Assembly: GCF_022605725.1 (NCBI RefSeq)
Contig: NC_065563.1
Span: 11,558,518 to 11,622,517 of the forward strand
Source: Anthonomus grandis grandis
Taxonomy: Eukaryota; Arthropoda; Insecta; Coleoptera; Curculionidae
DNA length: 64,000 nt
Direction: 5' to 3'
Shown here: one piece after another, positions 1 through 10,786 of the stretch
Position numbering within the stretch: the stretch's first letter is position 1
Layout of the letters: the number at the start of each line of letters is the position of its first letter
Notes under the pieces: model-generated
Database searches by the model: none
What the model saw: only the letters and a program-made list of their open reading frames with translations
What the model was told of the DNA's origin: nothing
Made by a program: the position numbers and the translations under genes

Positions 1-1586
1 TGTTTAAAAGATTTATCAGGACGTTTCGAGAGCATGGCCTCTATCCAACTAACCAAACAGGGTTCTGAACCGCGGCTCTCGAATGCTTGGCAGATTAATG
101 CAAAAGGGGTGTTGTCTTGTTGTGGTGATTGATTGATTTGATCTGGTGACCCTGGTTTTTTGAAGATATTTGCAAGTTTGTTTAGGGAAATGATTTGCTC
201 GATTTGGGTATTCACTAAAGTGTGTCGAGGTTGTACATTTACAGTGTATTTAGGTACAGTGGCAAACTAGTTGTCGAAGTCATTTTTACATTTAATTTTA
301 AAGAGAAGTGACTAGGTAGATTTAGGCAAGGTACTCCTTATGATCTTCCACATGGCTGATTGATTTCTCAATAAACTGATCATTCAAGCAACTTCCTTTG
401 CAATGATGCAATAATATTGAGAGAGCACAAGTGCATCTTTCTTTCGTGGTTAACTTTGGCCCTTTCTCTGGTTCAGGTTTTCAGAACGGACTTCAAACTT
501 TCCATCAATATCAATCATAAATAAAAATTCCACTCCTCAAGTTTGAGGTTAAACTACCAGACAAACAAACCCTGTTCTGTAATTCCGAGTGATCTATTGA
601 GATACTACTGAGCACTCTTAAAGATGGAAGTGATCAAGCCGAGTTGGATACTCCAATCCATCAAACAAGTTTCTAAAAATATTATTAATTTTTGCTTTAA
701 GTGAAGTTTACTGAAATTTACTGTCAGGTATAGTAGGTTAGAGTGTAGAAGAAATTTATTCCATCCAGGGGTCTTTTACTGTTAACAATATGAAATGGTA
801 TATTAAAGCTCTCTGGGATATACATCAGTGTCAATAAATGAGGTTAAAGGACCTTTGGATGTAATAAAATCTGAATATGCAAGTCCTCTAGGAGAATACA
901 ACTATGGCCACCCTCATTAGACTTTTGAGACCTACCCAAGCTAACCGATAATCCCCAATGTTAAGTTCATCAGATGTGAGCCACTGATCGATCATTCATG
1001 CAAAAGATATAAATTAAATTATCTTTAAGCACTATTTCAAACTCAGCAGTTTTGTTCCTACCTAATACATTGAACATTAGTAATAGTAAAATTGATAAAG
1101 ATCCCTTTAGCGGCTTTAATATTGATCTTACTGTTTACCTTATATTTACTATCCAACAGAATTCTCACTCTGTGTGAAGATCCTGGTCAGGAACTACGCA
1201 TGTTTTTATCACTTTCTTCTCCTGGGTTCTGCGCTACTGAAGTCTTTTGGCCCCCCCCCTCTACTAATAATTTAAAAAAGGGTTAATATATGCACGGAGG
1301 CGCCCCACCACGAATTTAATAAGTGTGTTCATGTGTGTAAAGGAGATTATGTCGAGGGGGCCCCATTATGAGAGCCCCCCGTCGTTTATTACGTCGGGAT
1401 TTTAATGCCTCGCGGGGCCATACGGTTGAAATTTAACAATGAGAGGGATGCGTTACATTAAGTCCCGGGGATAATCTTAATATCGTCGGATTATAGACGT
1501 ACATACCCACATACGTAGTAATAGTAGTTCCGCTGCTCTTTTAACCGGAAGCGAATTTGGCTAGAATCACGAACTTAATAAATATA
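1..1586. other. Non-coding AT-rich flank
   Basis: No supported gene. Open frames are short and show no family motif or splice-consistent coding. It is either upstream of spin or part of a 5' intron of spin whose first exon lies left of the window. I see no repeat structure here. Confidence 0.5.
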
Positions 1587-1591
1587 CCCTA

Positions 1592-1860
1592 GCGGCCGCC
1601 ATTTTAATAGTGGTTGTGTCCTTTTGATGTTGGTCACTCTGAACATTTTCGGTGTTGCCAACATAAAAATATATTGAATAACGGTAATGACGTTGACGTT
1701 TGACGTGTGTGTATAGCGGATTGCCTAGTTTTTGGCGATTTGTAGGTACATCGTCTGCAACCTCATTTAATACGTGAATATCACCATACAACTGGCACAA
1801 CTGAAATTCGTCAGAGTGACCAACATCAAAAAGACACAATCACTTAATATAATGGCGGCC
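1592..1860. mobile_element. Non-autonomous inverted-repeat element (MITE/foldback), 269 bp
   Basis: The left arm at about 1592-1643 and the right arm at about 1811-1860 are reverse complements over roughly 50 bp with a few mismatches; both outer ends carry a GGCCGCCAT-like core. The copy is flanked by the same 5-mer, CCCTA, at 1587-1591 and 1861-1865, which looks like a target-site duplication. The interior (1644-1810) has no transposase. The superfamily is unassigned; a 5-bp duplication leaves several possibilities open. Confidence 0.7.
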
Positions 1861-1865
1861 CCCTA

Positions 1866-4261
1866 CTAGTGGTCATTTACTTTTCATTCTTAGTGGCTAG
1901 AATAGACGTTTGCGAACCTGATTGACACCTGTCAAAACCTTTTAAGGCGCAATCGCACGCGACACCTCCCGCTGTCCACCTTGACGACTTAATTGGGCCG
2001 CACTCGGCTTCTTCTCGTGACGTTATTATGGTTATTTGCACGCTAATTATTACCGGCAATTTACCGTGCTTAGGTCGATAAATGCGGCACGTCAACGAAA
2101 TACGTGCAATTAGTCGCCCCATTAGCATAAGAACTCGCTTAATATTATTGCGGCAAGAAGTGTTTTATCATTATGTATGTTGTTTTCATGTATTATTATG
2201 TCATGTCAATCGTGAGGGAATAGAAAGTAATGGCAACATTGGGCGCAACTAAATAGAAATTAATTATCACGTTTTAAGCACCATTAAACGTCAAAACTTG
2301 TGAATAAAACGCCATTAAATGTCAAAACCTGTTTGGTGTTCTTAAGACTTTTGTATATAATACTAAATGAGGATGTTTACTTACAGTTAAGAGTCAATTA
2401 TCTTGACTGTTTGTTTTCTGCGTGCACATGGGAATGATTGTTTAAAATGGCATACGTCATATGAAACTGACAGCTGACAGTTAACGCAACTAAGACATTA
2501 AGGTTGATTCACATTAATGAATATTTAACGCATCCGGGGAGAGCCAGGAGAGGGAGATGGGTGGGTACGTCAATCGTATCATCGAGAATCGAGTGGACCG
2601 AATAAAATATGCAAATGGAAAATGTAAATGGGCCGCAAAAGTGGGTTCGCCGTTTTGCCATTTTTATATATGCCCGATGCCTCTAATCTAAATATTTATA
2701 TTGGAAGATTGATGCGGACGGAATAACATGGGGAGCCGTGGAGTATTTTTTTTGTTCCTTTTAACGTGCAGAAAAATTACTTTAAAGGGTCAATTTGACA
2801 ATGCAGCATATCTCTTATGGGTGTATCCTTTAGGGTGCCATAGCGAATCGTTAAACTCTCTTTTGTTATCAAAGCAAAAAGCTTCCGAGATTGTAATCCA
2901 TAATTTAATCTCGAGTGCATATTATCGCCAAATGTAGCGAAAAAATAACATTTAACCGGATACGGTTATCGGAATAATCACCTGAGGTATCCGAACCAAT
3001 GGCGAGAAGCCAACTGAACATTCGCGATCGCGCTATTAATGTGCACCCTCGCGCCAACTCATACAGATTTAATCTTTTAAATAATTTAATAATAATGCAA
3101 TTTACTCCTGATGCCATCTGTTGGGTAATAAGTATATGAACTATGGTCAACGAGTGACAGCGGCTAAGCTATGTCAAACTGTGGCATACATAACCTCAAA
3201 AGAAACAGTGAGGATTTTTTTCTTTGGTTATGTGGCAACATTCGACCGAATAACTCCATAAATATTTGATCAGTTTTGCCTAAAAGCTCGGGCGGCTTAT
3301 TTACCCAAGGCGGCGATAAAAAAGCGGCAAATAGGGCCGAGAACAACCTCCATTCGGCAAATTTTATTCGCGAAGCGATTTCCGTGGGGAAATAACTTTC
3401 CATCTAGAAAACGTGAGATTCCTCAAATGGAATGATGCGAGACAACATCTGGCGAAGCGATAAACACCGTTTACAGGTTCCTGTTTTTTTTTTTTTAACA
3501 TTCAAATCGGTTCGCGCCATTTACACCCGTTTGAATAAATGCATTTCAAGTGCGTCTTGGGAACTGCTTGAGGGTATCTCTAATTTGGCCACAACGGGCA
3601 TTGGGATTTTTTTAAAAATATTTTGCTTTCCGAAATCGCGTTTTAAATAAACATCTTTATCTAGAGAATGTAAGCAGTTTACACTATTGACACGAAGGAT
3701 AGAGCCAGTTAGACTATTTTAGGTTAGGTTAAAAAAAGGGTTTTGTTACGTATGTACAGGGGGTCTTTCCCTATATATTGACTCCTTCTCTACAGGGGTC
3801 AGGTGAAAAGTAGCCAAAAAAACTTTTGTGTTTTTCTTAAAATTTGATGTCAAAAAATTTTTGAGAAATGTCAAATTTTGACAGATGGTCACTTTTTTCT
3901 TATGGCACCGTATCCCTTATATATGACCCCGTAAAAAAGTTACGTATTGTATTATCACGTGTGCAAAGTGACGGCAACATTGGCAAGTGACGGCCGTTGC
4001 CTGTGATGACGTATTTGTCTCGCGACAGTAAAACGGTTTTCCTATAATGGTTGTGCAATCAACAGAACGTCCTTCACGTTTTATATACGCCAGAGAGGGT
4101 TTTATTTTGCTTCTGAAAGAAAGCAATCGGAAGGGCTCCCCAGTGGTGCCTCTCTTAAAACAAACATCTGCTTTCCCTCTCTTTCGGAGAGTCTATTCGC
4201 GTAAAAGCATCCACACGTAAACGGTTGTTTTTTTTTCGGTCTTTTATTTTTTTTCTTTCTT
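1866..4261. other. Non-coding stretch, no gene seen
   Basis: No exon or transposase recognised. It is slightly richer in GC than the transposon-rich parts of the window and contains TGACAG/CTGTCA-type motifs, including the direct pair TGACAGCTGACAG at 2468-2480. It could contain regulatory sequence for spin; this is inference only. Confidence 0.4.
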
Positions 4262-5892
4262 CACGCCTTCAAGTAGTTTATGAATTATAGACGGTTTTTG
4301 GAATTTTCATTAAATAAAATCATCCTGAACAAAAATAATTAATTTTTCAAAATTTTGATTTTTTTTCAAAAAACGCTCGAACACGTGTCCGATCAATTTA
4401 AATGGAGAATCTGCATACGAATTTTCAAAAGTGTAAGTCAAGTAGCTTATGAGTTATGGACAGTTTTTGGAATTTTCATTAAATAAAATCATTCTGAACA
4501 AAAATAATTAATTTTTCAAAATTTTGATTTTTTTTCAAAAAACGCTCGAACACGTGTCTGATCAATTTAAATGGAGAATCTGCATACGAATTTTCAAAAG
4601 TGTAAGTCAAGTAGCTTATGAGTTATGGACAGTTTTTGGAATTTTCATTAAATAAAATCATCTTGAACAAAAATAATTAATTTTTCAAAATTTTGATTTT
4701 TTTTCAAAAAACGCTCGAACACGTGTCTGATCAATTTAAATGGAGAATCTGCATACGAATTTTCAAAAGTGTAAGTCAAGTAGTTTATGAGTTATGGACA
4801 GTTTTTGGAATTTTCATTAAATAAAATCATACTGAACAAAAATAATAAATTTTTCAAAATTTTGATTTTTTTTCAAAAAACGCTCGAACACGTGTCTGAT
4901 CAATTTAAATGGAGAATCTGCATACGAATTTTCAAAAGTGTAAGTCAAGTAGCTTATGAGTTATGGACAGTTTTTGGAATTTTCATTAAATAAAACCATC
5001 CTGAACAAAAATAATTAATTTTTCAAAATTTTGATTTTTTTTCAAAAAACGCTCGAACACGTGTCTGATCAATTTAAATGGAGAATCTGCATACGAATTT
5101 TCAAAAGTGTAAGTCAAGTAGTTTACGAGTTATAGACAGTTTTTGGAATTTTCATTAAATAAAATCATCCTGAACAAAAATAATTAATTTTTCAAAATTT
5201 TGATTTTTTTTCAAAAAACGCTCGAACACGTGTCTGATCAATTTAAATGGAGAATCTGCATACGAATTTTCAAAAGTGTAAGTCAAGTAGTTTACGAGTT
5301 ATAGACAGTTTTTGGAATTTTCATTAAATAAAATCATCCTGAACAAAAATAATTAATTTTTCAAAATTTTGATTTTTTTTCAAAAAACGCTCGAACACGT
5401 GTCTGATTAATTTAAATGGAGAATCTGCATACGAATTTTCAAAAGTGTAAGTCAAGTAGTTTACGAGTTATAGACAGTTTTTGGAATTTTCATTAAATAA
5501 AATCATCCTGAACAAAAATAATTAATTTTTCAAAATTTTGATTTTTTTTCAAAAAACGCTCGAACACGTGTCTAATCAATTTAAATGGAGAATCTGCATA
5601 CCAATTTTCAAAAGTGTAAGTCAAGTAGTTTATGAGTTATGGACAGTTTTTGGAATTTTCATTAAATAAAATCATCCTGAACAAAGATAATTAATTTTTC
5701 AAAATTTTGATTTTTTTTCAAAAAACGCTCGAACACGTGTCTGATCAATTTAAATGGAGAATCTGCATACGAATTTTCAAAAGTCTAAGTCAAGTAGTTG
5801 ATGAGTTATAGACAGTTTTTGGAATTTTCATTAAATAAAATCATCCTGAACAAAAATAATTAATTTTTCAAAATTTTGATTTTTTTTTCAAT
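4262..5892. repeat. 169-bp tandem satellite array, about 9.6 copies
   Basis: The anchor CGCTCGA recurs at 4374, 4543, 4712, 4881, 5050, 5219, 5388, 5557 and 5726, exactly 169 bp apart every time with no indels. Copies differ at only a few positions each (for example TTTATGAG versus TTTACGAG, and CATCC versus CATTC or CATAC). Each unit contains a CACGTG hexamer and an AT-rich stretch with runs of T and A. There is no conserved open frame across units; short open frames here come from the repeat. The array ends abruptly at about 5890 inside a T-run. Confidence 0.97.
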
Positions 5893-8262
5893 TTTTTATT
5901 TTCGCCGACTTGCGGTCGACGACGACGGATGTTTTAAAAGGTTCTGCGGGGGAGTGTAAACCGAATGCCAAACCGGTTTTTTCCAGTTTAAATTCTATTA
6001 TTGCAATAGGGGCACTCTTCACAACTGTCATTTGTGACAGCCTTCCTGCTAATGTGCGCTTGCGTCACAACGTTGCCGCATGTTTTCTTCTTAATCTTAT
6101 GATTTATAAAACTGTTATAGAATATCTACCTCAACAGTTTTACAAGACATTAAGGCCTAACAGGAATGTTACAAGCCTTTAATGAGGCTTTTGATAGCGT
6201 CACGGTGTGCGTATGGGCGCCGTAAAATTCCTTATTATGGGTTCAAAGCACTCTTGTTGCATTTTGGGTTGGCAGTACGTGCGTGGGACGCCATCTTGTT
6301 TACGAGTTTGTTGCCAAGATGGCCACGTCCCAGTAAAGAAACAAATAATGAACAATCCAGCTGTGGTGGGGGGGAATTAACTCGCCTACTACCAGTCCCA
6401 AGCGACATCGGAAATGCATTAATGATTATCAATATCCGTGAAAGGTATTATGGCCAGGTAGTGAAGTCTTGAAGGTCATTAGGTCAAAAATTATGTATAA
6501 ATACCAGGAAATTCTTTTGATGTCTTGCAGCAACGTACTTAAAAAAAATGGTATTTATTACACGCATGACGTCTTTTTTTACATAAGCCATTGTTGCGAT
6601 ACGTCGTGACCGTTTCGTAATTTATAACGAAAGTAAGAATTCTAAGTACGTGCGTATTAGTAAAGGAAATAACTGTTTTATTTTACAAATTATTACCATA
6701 TAAGATCCTTTATAGTGTTTTTGTGTTTTACTTTACAAATTTTGACAGTTCAATACGTCTGTTGTCGTGTCGCCTCTGAAGTGCGTTGACACATGTCACT
6801 TGTCACGCCAGCCGCCTTGACATTTAATTGCAATGTTGCCGTCATATTAGGATACCACTGGTAGCTTTCTCAAAACTCGGTTTTTTTTTTTTGTTGAAAA
6901 TTCTCAGCTGGATTTTGATAGAATCGAAATGTTTTGAATACCTTGAAAAACTCCTCAATAACTTCAAAATGGTTTGACCCGTTTGGTAAAAAACTCATCA
7001 ACTTGCATATAAAACTAAGATCAATCAAATCACTTTTGATTGGTGCCAAATGGGGTGAACACTCAAAACAATGATGATGAATTGTTAACTGTAAATTGAT
7101 TACGACCGCATTTCGCGTGCCAATTGATTTATTACGCGTCGCTTGGTGATGTTTATGGCCACCGCACCGGGGCGAGTTCGCTTTATTATAACACCATTAA
7201 ATTTTCATACGATTTCGTGTACTGATAAGTGTGGCAACGTCGGCTGTTTCATAAACTGACAGCTGTCAAGTTAGTGCCGTAGGTGGCTCCATTTAAAACG
7301 TTCATGTTTCTGACGTTTTCATTAAAACTCTCCCTCACTCGGGATTTTAATAATATAAAAGTTTTTAATTAAATTCCCGCGTTCGGGTGACGTCAGAGAG
7401 TTGTAACGGTCACCTCGGCACAAGAGCCACTTCATTCATTCATTTCGGTGTAAAATTGGATGATGGTTAATTATTGTGCTGTCAATCTGGCATGTCACAT
7501 GCGAAAGAATTTATAAACAGAGAAATCCAATTAACTACTTGACGATGAGGAGCGTTTATGCGTTTTTTAACCCTTAAAAAAGGCATTAAGAGTCGAGTTT
7601 TACGGGCGCCATAAAACACCGCGTTTCTTCAATTTCCGAGTCGTATAACTTTGATCTTGACGGAGATACGTTAGGTCCGTGCTAGTCGCCTGCAAATTAT
7701 ATAAATCTAGAAATGTCAGTTGCCACATGGACATTCCTAACTATATATTCTATTGTTATTCATAGAAGGCTAAAATTGTATCTTCTGCCCTAAAAGCTCT
7801 CATAGACGGGGTGGATGGCCATCAATCTTAAAATATGCCCATCACTGGCGCCGAAACTCAATCTCATCCAGAGTCTTTTATCAAGGGGTTGCAAGTTGGA
7901 TGGGGAGCGTCTCTAAATAAATCCAAAGAGATTCTATCTACCCCTTATTGGGGAATTAATTGGATGTTTTTATCAGGACAGCTGTTTTTGATAATTGTTT
8001 GGAGTCTGATCCCTGGCAACACTGTTATAGTTGTCAAGTGTTACCGGTGACATATGTCAAAGCAATTGACAGGTGATATCAATCAGGGAGGCCTTAAAAA
8101 TTAATTTTCTTCTATTAGCAAAAAGTAGCTAAAAATTAATACCAGGTTGATGGGCGCATTATGATTTTTAACAAAAAATTGAGCTTATGAAAAACTACCA
8201 GAATGATACTAAAAATCTGATTGTATCATTAAATTATTAAGCCAAAGGAGATCAAAAAAGGC
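5893..8262. other. Non-coding stretch, no gene seen
   Basis: No coding exon or transposase recognised. It includes the TGACA/TGTCA-rich patches at about 6020-6050, 6735-6830, 7255-7270, 7480-7500 and 8023-8075. It is probably upstream or intronic sequence of spin. Confidence 0.4.
7257..7268. promoter_or_regulatory. Palindromic TALE-homeodomain-type site TGACAGCTGTCA
   Basis: A perfect 12-bp palindrome made of two TGACA half-sites in opposite orientation. This matches the known TGIF/Meis (insect Achi/Vis/Homothorax) type of motif. Function is inferred from sequence alone; a related direct arrangement lies at 2468-2480. Confidence 0.35.
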
Positions 8263-8264
8263 TA

Positions 8265-8995
8265 CGGGTCCGGTAAAGTTAAAGGGACGCCTAAAAACCG
8301 ATTTTTTTTTTAATTTTTACATAGAATGTTGAGTTTGAACATTTTATTGATAAAAAAGTGAGGATGAAGTAAAAAAAGGCAAAATGTTAAAAATTATAAA
8401 GGATTTGCTACTTACCTTCGTATAATTCACAATTACACCACTAACTACACTCTATTTGCGACTAGCCATCCCGTTGACCATTAAATATGATATTAATTTA
8501 AATTTAAAGCCTTAAGTAACCAAATTCTGTAGGATTTGCATCACTTCTTTAGGTCATAAACACAAATTTCCACACGCAAATCAGAAATATCAAATATCTA
8601 AATACCAATCATTAATTCATAAATAAAAAAGACTGTCAAATGTCACTTACGTTAACTTATCGGCAGTGACCACTGTACTAGTACGATTATCGTAATTTTC
8701 TGTCGTGTCTTACTATAGGTAAGTATTTGTCTATTTATAAATTTTATATAATCACGTGGGATTGGAAAAAGGGATTGGAACCTTGGGTTGGCGCTTAATA
8801 GTGATTAGGTAGTTGTTTGAGCCCTATTTAGGGAATGGGATAATGGGGGGGAATTATAGGCACAAAGACCCATCCAACTAAAAAGTGTTCTAGACAAAAC
8901 CAAAAAATACTACTGGGGTCATACTGAAGCTACTCCCATTTTTGTCAATAAGGTTGTTGTTTTATTTTATCGTCCCTTTAACTTTACGGGACTCG
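8265..8995. mobile_element. TA-flanked non-autonomous DNA element, 731 bp
   Basis: The 25-bp ends 8265-8289 and 8971-8995 are inverted repeats matching at 23 of 25 positions; the inner part is AGTTAAAGGGACG and its complement. A TA dinucleotide lies just outside each end (8263-8264 and 8996-8997), as for Tc1/mariner-type insertions. There is no transposase inside, so this is a deletion derivative or MITE. Confidence 0.85.
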
Positions 8996-8997
8996 TA

Positions 8998-9424
8998 CTC
9001 TTACTTAGGTACGTACCAACCATGTATTGTTTCCTACTGGGCTTCCCAGAAGAAAAAATATAAATCTTAACCTGTTTTTCTCTCTTACTGTTGGCCCCAA
9101 CCGAAAATTGTTGTCAATTTCGTCAATTGCTCAATTAAATCCACGACCCATTTAAACCTAGAAACCGCCTAACAAAGAGCCAATTTTTTTTATCACACCG
9201 GGGAGTGTGAAGACAATTTATTAAATTGAATAACATTGAGAAAGGAACACTTAATTAGCTGAAGTGGACATTATTACGTATTTTATTTCATAAGTCATTT
9301 AGGTTAGGACCGAATAAAAAAAAAACAGTTATTATTATATATCAATATCTATTATTATTATTATTATTATTATATCAATCAATACCTTCACTTCCTACGT
9401 ACTTCTGTCTTGTCCTAAAAATTA
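8998..9424. other. Non-coding spacer with (ATT)n microsatellite
   Basis: No gene seen. A run of ATT/TTA trinucleotides occupies about 9346-9373. The 3' untranslated part of the adjacent minus-strand LINE may reach into the right side of this stretch. Confidence 0.45.
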
Positions 9425-10290
9425 GTAAGCAAATTTGATCATTCCTAAATCAGGGTTTTATTCTGGGACGAAATTTGATATATCTCTGGATGAAACAAAC
9501 TCAAATTAATTTATTTTGGACCCTTTCTAGGTCAATACAACAATTTCTGTAAAAAGGGGACTGTATCATTGCTGCATTCAACTGTGACACAACATGAGAC
9601 ATGTATATCCTTTTACAGGTACCAACAGAAAATTCCCTGCAATGACGCAAAACAAAGCCTAAAACTTTTGAGTGGTTAAGAACCGGATTAGTTATATGTG
9701 TGTTAAAGTTTAGGTGCTCATCAAACCATACACCCAGAACCTTAATAATATTACATGACTGAAGAGAAACATGAGTAAAATGAGTCACACTAATAAACTT
9801 ACATTTACTCACAATCACATTCAGAAACAGTTCATTGCCAATACGCCATTGATTGAGCATATCTAGGTCACTCTGTAATAAAACTTGATCAGAAAAAGAA
9901 ACTACTTCCCTATAACACTTGACATCGTCGGCAAAAACCAAAAAGAAACGGTTCCTAAAGCACTTTATGAAAATGGTAGATAGTAAAGGAGAACAATGCC
10001 CCCCTTGGGGAACTCCAGAGGTTACACTCACACCACTTGATCTGGAGACACTTGACAAGTTCCGCTGCAAAACCAACAAATTTGTCAGAGTAGACATACT
10101 GGTCAATTCATACTGATCAATTGCTCCTTACGATAAAAATACAATTGGTTATAAATAAGACTATCGGATCGGAATGATAGACTGCAGGCAAACATTTCTG
10201 TAACTCTCAATATTATCACGGTCTCCAGACTTATAACTATGTTTCCACAATAATGGAAATACTCCAGTATCCAAGGAAGAGGATAAGAAA
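9425..10290 (-). mobile_element. LINE RT fragment, family A copy 1 (minus)
   Basis: Minus-strand reverse-transcriptase fragment of a non-LTR retrotransposon. The clearest open part is 10106-9501 (201 codons) and contains the RT motif SGVPQGGHCSPLL and the catalytic FADDVKCY block, followed by the thumb region (ILGVWFDEHLN-like) and an ERVQNK tail. Upstream on the same strand (10110-10290) a degraded NYRP/AIPK-type RT segment can be read through stops. Downstream, coding similarity continues past the stop at 9501 to about 9425. No ORF1, endonuclease or poly(A) tail is seen, so the copy is truncated. It resembles the copy at 13853-17219. The exact clade (Jockey/CR1-like) is not determined. Confidence 0.8.
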
Positions 10291-10571
10291 CACTGCCGTT
10301 TTTATCAGAAATTTATTGAATGCTTGCAAGGAGGTGCCTTAGACGTATATCTAATATTTAATTTTTGAAGAACAAACCCTTGGGTGCAAGACACTCATCC
10401 ATATTTTCCTCATCCACTCTTAATTTGGATAGTATTTAGTAAACGAATCTCATGACTTAGTGGTATCTAACACGGGCATCCCTGGTTCAGATCCCATTGC
10501 GGACAAATTAATTTTTATATAATTATGCATTTAATACCATAATGCAATGATAATTGTTTTTTTATTTTCAG

Positions 10572-10786
10572 GTGTCTTGGAAGACATCCAAGCGGATCTA
10601 ACAATAAACGGCAAAAAGGGGGTAAACAACGACCTGGCGGGGCTCCTCCAGACCGCCTTCATCGTCTTCTACATGATATTCGGCCCCATCTTCGGCTACT
10701 TGGGGGACCGGTACAGCCGAAAGTGGCTTATGGCATTCGGGGTCACCCTCTGGAGTCTCACCACCTTATGTGGATCTTTTATGACC
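10572..10786 (+). CDS. spin: spin exon (motif A, TM2-TM3 region)
   Basis: The acceptor TTTTCAG precedes 10572. The first two bases complete a Gly codon begun in an unseen upstream exon. The exon encodes VLEDIQADL, then a hydrophobic segment and GYLGDRYSRKWLM, ending after ...GSFMT with the donor GTAAAC at 10787. Confidence 0.93.

Noticed and set aside
1567..1839. 90-codon minus open frame as a gene
   Set aside because: It lies inside the 269-bp inverted-repeat element and shows no domain.
4787..4993. Open frame in the satellite
   Set aside because: It starts and ends with the same peptide because it spans a little more than one 169-bp repeat; it is not a gene.
4262..5892. Regular repeats as a CRISPR array
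   Set aside because: The repeat unit is 169 bp, contiguous, with no variable spacers, in a eukaryotic genome; it is a satellite array.
1..10571. Missing first exons of spin
   Set aside because: I looked for a segment encoding the first helix and the conserved NY(M)DR stretch followed by a donor and did not find one; they are probably left of the window.
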